NCBI GenBank assembly: GCA_964019055.1
Contig: OZ025213.1
Coordinates: forward strand, 2,234,769 to 2,298,768
DNA: 64,000 nt
Source: Anthopleura xanthogrammica
Taxonomy: Eukaryota; Cnidaria; Anthozoa; Actiniaria; Actiniidae
Direction: 5' to 3'
Of this stretch, positions 49,423 to 61,100 are shown piece by piece (within the stretch, counting starts at the first letter, position 1; the number at the start of each line of letters is the position of its first letter). The translations under genes were made by a program, and so were the position numbers. Under the pieces are notes generated by a model. That model searched no databases. It was given only the letters and a program-made list of their open reading frames with translations, and was not told the DNA's origin.

Positions 49423-52289
49423 TTGTGATAATGATGATGTGATGATGATGATGTGATGGTGATGATACTGATTATGATGTTGATGATGATAATGATGGTG
49501 ATGATTTTGATGGTGATAATGGGGATGATGTTGATAATGATGATGATGTGATGGTGATGTGATGGTGATGATACTGATGATGATGATGATGATGATGATG
49601 ACGGATGGTTGGGTGATGATGGTGATGGGATTGGATATTCGTTGAATTAGAGGCTGATTTGATTTTGAATTTGAATCATGTTCAAGTTGAGTTGGAGTCG
49701 TTTTGCCTTTGTATTATTTGTTTGTTTGTTTGGAAACCATGAAACCACCACCCCCCCGATTCGTTAATATTGATGATGATAACTGACATTCTATCATTCC
49801 ACGTGCAGGTAACATAACAACTTATCTATCATCCATCATTCACCCTGACAGAAGGGTGTTTACATTTGGTGTTACACCAGGATCTTATGAACGACTGGAA
49901 TCCAAGATGCACCAAATGGGTATACAAAGTATCCTTTTGTGATGGTCCAGAGATGGAGGGGTCGGAGAGTATACGCCACTGGTTTAAAGGCGCGGTAATA
50001 CGAGCAACAAAATCGTGCAACTTGTCGCGCAACGCAAGTCAGAGTGAATGTGGCCCGTATGATCACCCCTTGCAACGACAAAATTGTGTTGCGCGACTTT
50101 GTTGCAGACGTAGAAGCGCTTTCTACTCTCTGGAACATTGAAACATTGTTGCGCGTGGGGTGGTAATACGAGCAACATTAGCTCTGTAACTTTCAACACA
50201 ACAATGTTGTGCGAAAAGTTTCACGAAAGTTTTCAAAACTACAACCATGTGTGCCATGGCTGCTTTTCAGTCGTTTCTGGCTTGTTTGTGTGCCTGCTTG
50301 TTTGATTTTTTTGTGTCTGCTTGTTCGTTTGCTTGTCTGCTTGTTTATTTGTTTGTTTTTTCATCCTTAACCACAATTTTCCCAGATGTCGACCTTTTGG
50401 AAGAACATTTCTTAGATGTATTACCAAATGACGAACGCTTCAAGAAAGTCAAAATCATAGTAGTCAATGTCCCCTGCTCAAAGTCTGGTATCGTCAACCC
50501 AGTCGACTTTATCCTCCAAGAAGGTGTTTCTGCCTCTTTCAAAGATCTTGCTCAAGGAACATTAGATAATGGTAAAATACGAGGACTTGCTTTTCAGCAT
50601 CTTGGGATCTTGAAACATGCGATGCAATTCCCATACTTACAGGGCATAATATACATGACAAGGTCTATTCATGAGTATGAGAACTATGATGTCGTGAAGA
50701 AGGCTTTGGAGGAAACAAGAGAAGAAAGCGCGAAGCAAGGATCCTTTGAAGTCATACAAGCATTGCCTAATATGGCTAACCGCTTGAAAGAGGTGGTAAG
50801 GCCTTCGTATGACCCTTCGAATGAGCAACCAATATATAAAGGTTAGTTTCTTTTTATTCACTGAAAAAGGCTTCTCGATAGAGCAGTTTTCGGTGCCGTA
50901 TGCGTGCGTTACCGCGACCGTGACGCTTTTTAAAACTTTAATTGGCTGACTTATTTTCTCTCGAAATGTGATTGGTCTGACAGTGCTGTGACCTTGGCGT
51001 GACCGTGTCCACGCCGTGTTTCGGGTATTTGATTGGATGGAGAGTAAATTCTCGCGCAATATGATTATCACGACCGCGTTTGTGCCGCGAGCTTTTTACA
51101 GTCATAAGAAAACTGCTCTACAGGGACCAGGGACCTTGGCGAGGGAGGGGGAAGGGGGGGGGGTGTGCTAATATACACTATATTTTCAGCCCCTATACTT
51201 TTAGTCTTAATTACTTCGTATTGTACTATATTTTCCTTTCACTTCTCACTTTTCATTTCGTTAACCAAATGTACATAACTTTTTTTGATAGTCGATGAAA
51301 AATTCATACGAATTGAGCCATCCTCGTTCATGAATGGAGGATTCGTTGTCTTGTTGAAGAAGCAGGTATGAAAATAGATTAATTTGAACAAAATTTTATA
51401 CAAATTATTAATTAAAAGTTATCAGTCGATTAATAATAATAATAATAATAATTACACTTATAAAGCGCAAATTAGCATGAAATGTTCATCTGCGCTGATT
51501 ACAACAAATATTGTTGTATGGTTGCTACTCTGACGTTTTCAGTTGTAACCGCAGCACACTGAAGTGTAAACACGGGCGACATACCCCCGAGTCAGTTGCG
51601 CATTGCTAAATTAACAGCGCGCGCAATTACCTTATCTCCTTGGAACTTTCAGTAAACATGAAAAAATCCGAGCTTTCGTTTGACTATAAAGAATTTACGG
51701 TGCAGACCGCGCCTTGCCGTGACCGTGTCAGTGCCGTGACCGTGTCAGTGCCGTGACCGTGTCAGTGCCGTGCCGTGTAATGAATCATTCAAAAACCTTG
51801 CCGTGTCGTAACTTTTCACACTCATTCGAAAATCTACTCTATTTGCTGTCGGCCCTTGTGTGCAACTCAAAACCAAGTGATAGTAAATATAAATTATCAA
51901 AAGTGAAGAATCAAGCGCTCAAGTGTATCTTTTTCTTAACACAGAAAGTGATGGAGTCCCCTCACGATGTTCTGGAGAGAGCAGCTAAAAAGGGCCTGAT
52001 GAAACCAACCAAATCCAAAACTTCACGCGCACAGAGCGGCAAGACAAAACGTGTAGAACATCCCCATGCCAAGCCGCGCCCTACCCCATCGCTACCAATG
52101 GCCAAACTTTCCATAGCAGAAAAACCCGCTGTCGTTATTTCAGACTCTGAACTCGATACAGATGTGAAAAAACCGCCACGGAAAAGTTCAAAAACTAAAA
52201 GTTGGCATGGTTCTGATGAGAATTTGTCAGAGCGTAGAGACAAAGATGTTAAGTCTAAACAAACTGAAGAAAGGAAATTCAAATTTTAA
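46187..52289 (+). CDS. NSUN7: NSUN7-type NOP2/Sun RNA methyltransferase family protein, likely catalytically inactive
   Basis: Eight exons: 46187-46490, 47551-47609, 48227-48724, 49155-49308, 49809-49928, 50386-50841, 51292-51365, 51945-52289. All join in frame: 2010 nt, 669 aa (human NSUN7 has 718). The start is the first in-frame ATG; the frame is open upstream to about 46085 without ATG, so a non-coding or coding upstream exon remains possible. Recognisable blocks: LRAALARSRIRDCAIS; YARINTLKTTLDEVLEAL (the NSUN N-terminal fold); GHLVIQDKSTIVSV; VKIIVVNVPCSKSG (motif IV, C409), then IVNPVDFIL; IIYMTRSIHEYEN (motif VI, residues 466-478); and DVLERAAKKGLM, an NSUN7 hallmark, before a basic tail. 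The family normally makes 5-methylcytosine in RNA with a TCS catalytic cysteine in motif VI; here position 471 is Arg. The glycine-rich SAM motif (DxCAAPGxKT) is also not evident: the equivalent stretch reads VNILIPGADIK. Identity is confident; inactivity is inference. Confidence 0.9.
48795..49045. repeat. ~45-50 bp minisatellite, five units (NSUN7 intron 3)
   Basis: Five alternating units built from TTTTGCACCA, GGTGATGGAAGCCATG and TTGGATGACA lie just after exon 3. Minus-strand frames across it give a repeated HPTWLPSP peptide, which is an artefact of the repeat. Confidence 0.85.
49318..49610. repeat. (GAT)n microsatellite (NSUN7 intron 4)
   Basis: Long GATGATGAT runs with occasional GGT/TGT interruptions immediately downstream of exon 4. 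Confidence 0.95.
49950..50220. mobile_element. CpG-rich repeat element (NSUN7 intron 5)
   Basis: GGTAATACGAGCAACA occurs twice (about 49996 and 50161), alongside several TTGTCGCGCAAC/GTTGCGCGAC motifs on both strands. Composition (GCGC-rich) differs sharply from the surrounding intron, which suggests an inserted non-autonomous element. Its ends were not resolved. Confidence 0.5.
50879..51120. mobile_element. 242 bp MITE with 13 bp inverted repeats (NSUN7 intron 6)
   Basis: Starts TAGAGCAGTTTTC and ends with its exact reverse complement GAAAACTGCTCTA. The interior is GC-rich, with GCGACCGTGACGC and GTGACCGTGTCC motifs that recur at 51714-51775. No ORF and no clear target duplication. Confidence 0.7.
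51431..51510. repeat. (AAT)n plus GCGC hairpin element (NSUN7 intron 7)
   Basis: An AATAAT run leads into ATAAAGCGCAAATTAGC and ends TCTGCGCTGATTACAAC, a partial inverted repeat around GCGC. The layout resembles microsatellite-linked transposon ends seen in many marine invertebrates. Family unknown. Confidence 0.4.
51714..51775. repeat. 17 bp tandem repeat, three copies (NSUN7 intron 7)
   Basis: GACCGTGTCAGTGCCGT occurs three times in a row without change, then a partial GCCGTG. The motif also appears inside the MITE at 50879-51120, so the two may be related. Confidence 0.85.
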
Positions 52290-53189
52290 AAGATGGGGAA
52301 GAAATGGGAACTGCTATCTTTTAGGGGTTAGAATTTCCTTGAAGGGGAGGGGGAATAAGGTGTACATATTGTCATTGATTTTTTAACGAATCTTCTTATA
52401 TATTGTAACATAAAGTCGTAACAAGTGCGTGGGTGTAAAAAATATTCCCTACAGGAACTAGTTATCTGCGCGCAGTTCCTGTGTTTTCGTTGAAATGAAG
52501 ATATATGATTCATGATAGTTACAGGTAAATACGGGATCGGTATTTTTAGACTTGATTCACGCCTATGTGATATCATGTAAAAAGATAAATTGTGATTATT
52601 TTCAGATAAGCTAAAATTGGAAATAAATATTGACACAGGGAATTGCGTTTTAAGGATGACGTCCACGAGAAACGGAAGCTGATGTTCATATTTGTTTACC
52701 CATTTCTAATCACGTGACAAGGTTGTGACGTTATAGGCTAAAAGGGTACATTGATTGGTCGTTCGTTTTTTTCTTTTATCCGCTTTTACCTTCAATATGA
52801 CGCACAGAACATCGCTTTAATGTTGAACTTCTTATTCCTTTTTTTCTGAAGTCATTCTCGCACATCAGATCAGCCGGCCCAAGCTATCTCAGGTGCGCAA
52901 AAACCACAGGCATCCCAAGATATCTCTCGATCATAAAAATTCACTGACTTTTCTTCGAAAGCAAGGAAGCACTCAGGCTATCCAAATGTAATCAAAATAA
53001 AACCCGAGGCTTCTAGCAAGACCTTTGACAATCTCATTCAATTCGATTGGAAATCCCTTACCCTCAAGATCCCATCAAAAAGACCGAGGAAGAAAATGAG
53101 ACGAGTCGATTGATTCAAGGAAGTAAGTAACTCTGTGGTTTATGCCGAGGTTTTCCTAGCTGTTACCATATATGGTGTTATTTTTGTAC
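52290..53189. other. NSUN7 3' UTR and intergenic DNA
   Basis: No gene seen. Apart from the candidate poly(A) signal at 52622 the sequence is unremarkable. Confidence 0.4.
52622..52627 (+). terminator. candidate NSUN7 poly(A) signal
   Basis: AATAAA about 333 nt after the NSUN7 stop, the first clear canonical hexamer found. Confidence 0.4.
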
Positions 53190-53214
53190 TTTTTTGTCAT
53201 TAGTTTTTCGCATG

Positions 53215-53855
53215 GTGTGTACGATTCCTTGTTTTTGCACTGTGTACGATCTCACTCCACTGATTATCGCGCCCTCTTTTGTGACTTCACCAAGAGGCTC
53301 ATACATGATCTCTGTGTTTACGATTCCTTGTTTTTGCACTGTGTATGATTTTCACTCCATTGACTATCGCGCGCTCTTATTTTCATGACTTCACCAAGAG
53401 GTGCATACATGTTCTCTGTGTTTACGATTCCTTGTTTTTGCACTGTGTATGATTTTCACTCCATTGACTATCGCGCGCTCTTATTTTCATGACTTCACCA
53501 AGAGGTGCATACATGTTCTCTGTGTTTACGATTCCTTGTTTTCGCCTTGTACATGTGTACAGTACGATTTCACTCTACTGATTATCGCGTGCTCTTATTT
53601 TCATGACTTCACTAAGACGTGCATCATGTCCATGATCTCTGTGTGTACGATTCCTTGTTTTTGCACTATGTATAATACGATTTCACTCCACAGATTATCG
53701 CGCTCTATTTTCGTGACTTCACCAAGACGTGCATACATGATCTCTGTGTGTACGATTCCTTGTTTTTGCACTATGTATAATACGATTTCACTCCACAGAT
53801 TATCGCGCTCTATTTTCGTGACTTCGCCTTTACACAAGACAAGTGCATACATATT
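53215..53855. repeat. ~100-120 bp satellite-like tandem array, six copies
   Basis: ACGATTCCTTGTTTT begins units at about 53220, 53318, 53424, 53527, 53648 and 53752. Each unit continues with a TTTCACTCCA.(A/T)GA.TATCGCGC block and a TGACTTCACCAAGA block. The two last units are nearly identical. The plus- and minus-strand frames of 129-163 codons here are artefacts of the repeat. Confidence 0.9.
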
Positions 53856-56640
53856 TTCTAGTTCAAACCCAGACAGCATTAATATAATATAAAAGACTAC
53901 AAATATAATATACTCATTTACGCTATGATAGCGATTCGAACTCGTTAGCAAGCTGAAACAATACTCCTGCATCAATACACACGGCGTCAAACTTCGTGGG
54001 CTAGATATTTATATTCATCTCTGCTGGAAGCTCGTAAAAGGCCGGCAGAAGATAATAATGGTTATCACAAAAACCATCACTGTCAAATGCTCGTGCTTTG
54101 TTGATCCTCTAGAGTAGGTTAAGGTTGTTTGAAGCTTCTTAAAATTTTACATAAGATCTGTTAGTTCTGTAAGTTTTGCTTCGCTGACGACCCATTTTTG
54201 TACTTTGCCAATATTATCTTAGTAGATCTTGCGAAATCCTTTTCAAGTATTTCTTGTCAAGTTTGTTTTTGCTTTTGAGGTCGTACAACGCATGCACATG
54301 TGCGCGGACAGCAGACGCGCTGATAATCAAGGATCCAAAGGTTTAATCTGTGCGCTAAAGCGGCTTGTGTTTGTTCCGGGTTCTGCTCGTCAATTTGCCA
54401 ACTAAGCCAGCTTTTAAGTTGTTCAGTTTGCGCTCGGTCTAACTTACACTCGCAGCGCTGCTATTCCCAGATTCTAATCAAATATCACACAATCGTTTCG
54501 TACTTTTCAGAGTAGCTACTGTAATCAGCAATTTTCGTCCCGATTTCAAAATTCGCCCGAGGAAAATTGCACTAAGATGTTTTTTAGTTCCCCAGCTCGA
54601 TGGAAGTAATTATTTAATCATTCGCCCATAATAGAGCAAGAACAATAAATTATGAGAACGGATATGTTTTTCTAGACACACTACATGCATGTATCCTAAC
54701 CTCAAGTATATACCTGAAAAAATCTTTCAAGAAAGTAGATCGATCTCGTTATTCATGGGTATATTGGCCAGTATGTACTTGTTTTTGCCCACCATTATCA
54801 AAGCTGATTAAAGTCTCAGCTTTGACGTCAGATGTTGTCTCTATCCTCCCACTCCTCATTACTCTAAGTGCTGTAAAAATCCATTTTTTTCCTTTTTTCT
54901 CTAAAACCATTCTTTAGACATTTTTTTAATTTCATATACTTTTTGGCTCCATGTCCATTGCACCCAAGTGGGTGAAGACAGGTAATGTCTTTGATCAACG
55001 GTTTCTATGCACCAATTTAAAAACGTTTCCAGCGCGCGCGGACACTCACCATGATTAATATTTTAGCGTCGATTTAGGAAACTGTTGTTTTTTAAGAAGA
55101 CTTATACGTAAATGGTTATTCTAGCATTTATTCGCTTAAAATAGACACGCGCAAACAAACACTCATTGCTACCGATACCCAACATGGTTTGGTTATTTTC
55201 GGATTAATTTTTGACATTCGACCAATCAATGACTTGTAACAGTGGCCATTTGGCCAATTTTTTTGGGCCATCATGAAATGGAAAGAGCGATCAAAATTGC
55301 TCGTAAAGTGCGACAATTTGTCGGACACCTGAAATACTCCAATGCTGAACTGAGTCCATTTTTTTTAGATTATCAGCAAGAGAGATCAAAGATTATACTA
55401 TTAGTGGTGACTGCTTTCAGACTTGTCATGATTCAACAGATTATTCATACTCTTAGTCTTGATTTTGCTGTTTTATTCAATGAGATTGCACAGATGATAA
55501 TAATTATGATCAGGCGAATTTTAAACTTAGTCTGTCTCGCATGTCGGAACAAAGTCTAGATGAGCGGCAGGACTGAACTCGACAAACAAATCTTTATGAA
55601 TTTGTTTTCAAGCAAATCCCGGAGCAGAATGACAGGAAACGCGAAAGATATTGTTTTTATGACAGGAAAAACAACTGGCTTCACAGCGAATTATTTTCGG
55701 TCTACTTTTTAGTAGCGTTCAAATTATTTTCCTCGGCGCCTTTAACTGCGCTAAAAACAATTTCTTCTTATATTACGCCTACGCTTAGACTTCATAGCGC
55801 ATTTGCTTATATTTTATCAAACAATGATTGGCGCACAAAATGTATGCGAGCGCGCAAGCTTATTTCAGTATTTATGCGGCTTGCTTATTTTATCGTACCA
55901 ACAACATGAATCAAATAACGCCTTTAAAAATCAAAGAACTATATGCGCATACAATTTGCGCGCATCTTCAAAAGGAAAGACTGACCCGGCTGCGCGTATA
56001 AATTGAAATTTGTTTTGATTGAAGATCAATGTCTTGTAAGGAAAATTAAATTCCTTTTTTGATGTCTGCGCGAGTTGGAACTAAACAACCTGTTTGTATG
56101 ACTTCGAAATGAAATTACGGAACTAATCTTTTCGTTTAGATTGTAAAGCTCAGTGGCGTATTGGCCTGTAACGGTTGCGCATCAAAGTGCGCATCCTCTA
56201 GAAACTAGATTCTAACTTCATGGCAATAAATAATACCTAAATTAATAGCTATGTATAGTGAAAATCACTATGCATCGTTAGTTAGTGCATTCATTGGATT
56301 ATTGTTTATTTTCAAAACTGCTATGCGAATAATTGCATAAATATTTTAGATACGATATAGGATCTATTTGCATTACCTCATTTAGAGGCGATTGAAAAAA
56401 AGAGAGAAAGTGATGCAAAAAAGAAAGTGAAAAAGTGGGAAATTACGTTCTTATATTTATCATTGCGTATTATAGTTATGAGCTCAAAGCATAACATTAA
56501 TTTTCGCTTTCTTGCGCTAAATCATGAGGCTTTCGATATCAATTTAACTCTTAATCTGAAGAATTTAAAAGTATCCGGCTTTGTACACGTTACAGATCAA
56601 ACTTAATGGTTTAATTCCATCAAAAAGAGATACAATATTT
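53856..56640. other. intergenic, GCGC-containing, no gene recognised
   Basis: Contains more GCGC and CpG than the AFF introns. A 105-codon plus-strand frame at 55242-55559 starts at GTG and includes RQFVGHLKYS, faintly like hAT transposases, but is too weak to call. Confidence 0.35.
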
Positions 56641-56675
56641 ATAAAAGCTAGTTAAATGCAGGACATCTAAGAAAA

Positions 56676-56740
56676 ACCGGAAGTTCGGTAATTGTACAGA
56701 AACGGGCTTCGCAAGGCTTTCATTCATGGCCGCCATATTG
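56676..56740. promoter_or_regulatory. ETS plus YY1 promoter-like cluster
   Basis: ACCGGAAGT at 56676-56684 is a textbook ETS/GABP site. CAATATGGCGGC on the minus strand at 56729-56740 matches the YY1 consensus. The pair is typical of TATA-less housekeeping promoters. It could drive the plus-strand gene whose first coding exon is at 58131, or an unrecognised minus-strand transcript. Confidence 0.5.
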
Positions 56741-56931
56741 AATTTTCCATCGGTGATGCTCACATTGAAAGAATTTAAATAATTGCTTTTTTAAAAGTAG
56801 TGAGCATGGATTTTATCTTTTAAAGAATCAAAGTGAACGAACTTTGATTAACTACAGAGCGAATAAACTTAAAAAATCATGAAAAATTATTCTGTTATCA
56901 ACCGTCCCACCGCTACCACCAACTTACTGCG

Positions 56932-57112
56932 GTGTCAACCGCTGACATACATCGTGTACTGCCCACTGTGACGAACGAGGACTTGATATGCCACTGTGGT
57001 CAGAATGAGTCATCCTGCGAGCTGTCATGTGATATTTCGAGTTTTGTTTCGAAAGCAAATTTTTTAGACGTACAAGTTGATTCATATTCCGGTAAATGTG
57101 GGAAAGATTACG
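56932..57112 (+). other. unassigned open frame, possible exon
   Basis: An open frame with coding-like composition and seven Cys (LICHCGQNESSCELSC...) runs to a GTAAATG donor-like site. It has no ATG and no clear acceptor. It sits 200 bp downstream of the ETS/YY1 cluster. I do not recognise it; it may be chance. Confidence 0.2.
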
Positions 57113-58130
57113 AAATAATTATTATGTTTTTTTGTCCAATTTTGATTTTATGACGACTATAATGCACGCGTAACTGAAGCCAGGCCAATCAGTTGAATTT
57201 AGTGTTAATGATTTCCTTTTCGATTGTTTCATCTTAGCACAGATCTTAGCATTAGATTACGAAATTTTGCACGCCTAAATATTGCTCTAATCATTGCTTA
57301 CCACTGGCGTTCTCAGGTGATCGAGACGTGACCGATTTTAAAACATTTGCATGAAGATCTGTCGGATTTATTTTATTTATTTCACTTCTTTGTGGGGTTT
57401 TTAATCATATTTACTTACAATGTTCTTGATCCTTCATAAATCTAACCAAAACAAACCAAAATCTTGTGCTTCAAAAGATAACTATCATTAGCATTGGGGG
57501 AAATGCTCATGGCTGCAAGATTAATGAACTGTTTTGGATTTGAAGTTGTCGGCGTGATTCTTAAAAAAAAAAAATACAGTGTGACCCTGCTAACAGAGGT
57601 CCCTTTGTCTTTGGCTTTCTCTTTGCTGGCTCGACTTAGGGAAAATGAAAAGAGACGAAAAGGGAATTCTTTTAGCGGGGTAGAGTTCTGTAGTGTCTGT
57701 CAAAAAAAGTGACAAAACGCCGTACATTCCTTGCCATTTTTGGTCCATTGTTTCTGATATTTTTTTATATTTACTGGCTAGAAAGTCTGATATAATCCAG
57801 AGTCAGTATAAATGATAATAAAAGTCCCTGTTTCATCACGATATTTTCAAGGTTTTGAGCTAGGATGAGATAGATTATCAGATATAGAAAATGGAAAAAA
57901 ATTGGCTTATCTATCCATAGGCATGCGATCGAGGCCTTCCCCCGTCATGACGTCACATGGGTAGTTCCTGTACTAGCAGTTTTTGGTCAGACGTTTGGAC
58001 GGACTTCCTCTTGAACTGGAGCTGTTTTATCATCAAAAATGCACACTCTAAACCCGTAGCAGAGCCATGTAAACACTCCTAGTTCTCATTTGGTAATCAA
58101 AGTCAACTTGTGTGGTGATTTGAGTGTAGT

Positions 58131-61100
58131 ATGTCCCAGTTTAGGGTTCAGAAAGGTAGGTTGAAGTCTCGCTGTGTGATGTAATGTTAATGTTTGAGTT
58201 TCTTCGTCGATCGTGCTGTCAAAAATGGCTTTTCTTCTTGAATACTTTGACAAGTGGGTCCGTTATCAATTTTTTAAATAACTCTAATATTCTTCTTTTT
58301 CGTGGTTTGTTTTTCAGTGACCAAAGTAAAGGGGCCTTCTGAATTGTCAGCCGGTAAAAATAGTGAATCCAGTACGAAGAAGGTTCGAGCAAACCTTTCA
58401 CCCACTGACCGCCCCCAAGCACAGCCACGACTGAAAGTAAGCTCTATTCTTCTTTATTTAAAAGCCTAGAAAAACCAGTTAGTTTGACTCTGTGGAGTCA
58501 TTAAAGCTATAGCAGAGTGATAGCTAAAAATCTCTAGTCAAATGTCCATAATGTTTTAGTTTTTCGCTGTGGTAAAAATGGTGCTGCTCAGTGAATTCAT
58601 TCAATATTCGTATTGTAATAAATATATTCTCAAATGTCCCTATCAGTTTTTCTTTTTATAGGCCTTGAATGGGTCTTTCATCCTTGAGATCTTGATTTAT
58701 TCATACAATACCCAAAAATCTCCAAAAATGTTTTCAGTAATCTCCAAATGTTTTGAATTCAAATCCTTCGACATATCAGCTGGACAACCCAGACATTGAG
58801 CTGAGGTGAAGGAATTTTATCTTTTTTTTTTACATTTATCCCATGTTTATGAGCCTCAATATAAGCTTAGTAATATAATTATCTCGTGCAAGGATAATAT
58901 TTCACAATCTTAATAAATAGCGCTGAAACTAGCTGCATAGTGTGAACGAAGCCCGATCCTATTCTCACAGACATTCAAAAATTATGAATAACACTCTCAC
59001 CGCAGTAGTAATCTTGATTACCCGTGCGTTGACGGAATTTAGCAATCTTTAGATCTGCTGATTATTCCTATTCTCTTAAAAAAGTTTTATTTAAAAAAAA
59101 AAAAAGCATTAATTTTCCTCCAATTCCAACAATTTGTTGAACTTCAACTTGACATTTTCTGAAATCGCGATCAAACGTAGTTGTCTTTTGGATTATTCAT
59201 GGGTTCGATACGCGCAAATGTAAATATTAGAATTGTACCAGTTACTGTGGCTACAGCAAGCGAGCAACCAGGCAGGGGTTTATAGAAGTAATGGCGAGCA
59301 TATGGATTGTATTTACGGCGTTTTCGATCAGAGAGATATCAGTGATCCTAATGATTTCTCTTCGCCGTAAGTGGACTAAATTGTTTTTCAGACGGATGAC
59401 TGGCTTTGTTGACGGGCAAAATAAATTTCAATTAGTGCGAGCTCGATTTATCATTATAATGTCATTTCGAATACAGAAAACTTCGAGAGATTTCCTTGAC
59501 AATTTAGTTAAATGATAGATGGAAGCAGTTGTGTTATGTGGGTTGACGTGTTTTTTTACATTTCTGTTTTAACACTGAAACAGCTCGCTTGATGGTTTAT
59601 TTAACCCATGTGATTTACACTTGAGCGTAAAATATTCCCTTGCTAATGTGATAAGACATGTTCTATAATTCTGCTGTAGAATAACACCACCTTGTTGTTG
59701 ATTGTATTTTCCATTGAATTCCCGGCTTAACTAAAACAACTTCTTATGCAGACTTCATTGTAATCATCAATACAATGAACTCTCTACCAATCACAACCAG
59801 CTTTGGTTTTTGGTTACATTTTAAATCAGGTAGTTTGTTTGATCTAATTGTTTTCGTTCCACCCCCTTTTCAATGATATTGCAAGCTTCCTTATTTTTCT
59901 AGCTTTCATTCAAAGAGCTTTAGGGTATTATCTTGCAAGCTAATGTTGCACAAGTGCTGCTCTTAGTGTTGCAACCTAAAATTTGTTACTCTGTAGAAGA
60001 GTGGAAAACACCAATCTGTCATAGCTCTTCCAGAGATTTTTCCCTTTACTACTAGGAATAATTATCTAGTCATGTCATATTGATCATCATTCCAGCATTC
60101 TCATTGTGCTGTAAGCTTTGACAGATCAGATAATGTTGTCAACCTAATATACATTAGTTGACTAGATAACTAAATGTTTTTCTTGGATTTTTGTCAACTT
60201 AGAAATTTTTGTTGTCAAATCTCACACAAACACACACGACACATGAAAGAGTTGTGTGATCATTCAGGAAACATACTTAGACAATAAATATTCCCAATGC
60301 CTAAGTTTTTCATTCATTCAAAAAAAAATTCTTCACTAAGACTGGGCCGACAGACAGCTTTCATTTTATTTTTGTCTTTTTATTTTTCAACTGTTTTTTT
60401 GTTCTAAAACTTTTGTTTATCCATATTTTTCATGCAAATGTTTTTCTCAAATGAATAGTAAAATGGATTCGTAGTAAACAAAAATGAATCCCAAGAACAT
60501 GCATTAGCTTGATGCCAATTAAATACAACCTTAAAGGAAATTAACCATTATTTCAAAATGTAAATACCTAATATTAATGGAAGAATGACGTAAAACAGCC
60601 TTATACTCTAAGAGGTCTTTGCATGACTTCTAATCAACAAAAAGAGATATACAACATGTATATCTTTCATTCCATGCCAAAACATTAGCATAGAAATGAA
60701 AATATTTATGTGTTATATGAATTGATTTTGGATAAACTAACAAGTTATTGGCTTCCAACACTGATATTTCTCAACATTTTTCTTTCTTATTCCACCAAAA
60801 AAAAAGAAAATGAAAGGCAACAAAAAAAGATTATTAGCATTATTATTTCTGAGAAGCTGGTTATGTCATTTTCAAATTAGTTTTATGATTGATTAGATAT
60901 CATGAAAAACTTCATATCGGTATGAAGCATGACAGCATAAGCAGAAAATAATTAAAGTAATCCTTGTGGGCAAAATCATTGTCATAGGACTCTGACATTT
61001 ATTTATTGGTTTATAAGGAGTTGATCTACTTTGTTTCACATTTGTCTTTGATCACAATGTTTCTGCAGAAATCCTCTACTCCGTCGAAGTCAACTGAAGC

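Noticed and set aside
53401..53990. 163- and 129-codon frames
   Set aside because: They translate the ~100 bp tandem array; the peptides repeat with the array period.
55242..55559. 105-codon frame faintly like hAT transposase (RQFVGHLKYS)
   Set aside because: GTG start, no other transposase motif, and the resemblance is one short segment; could be a decayed remnant but not supportable.
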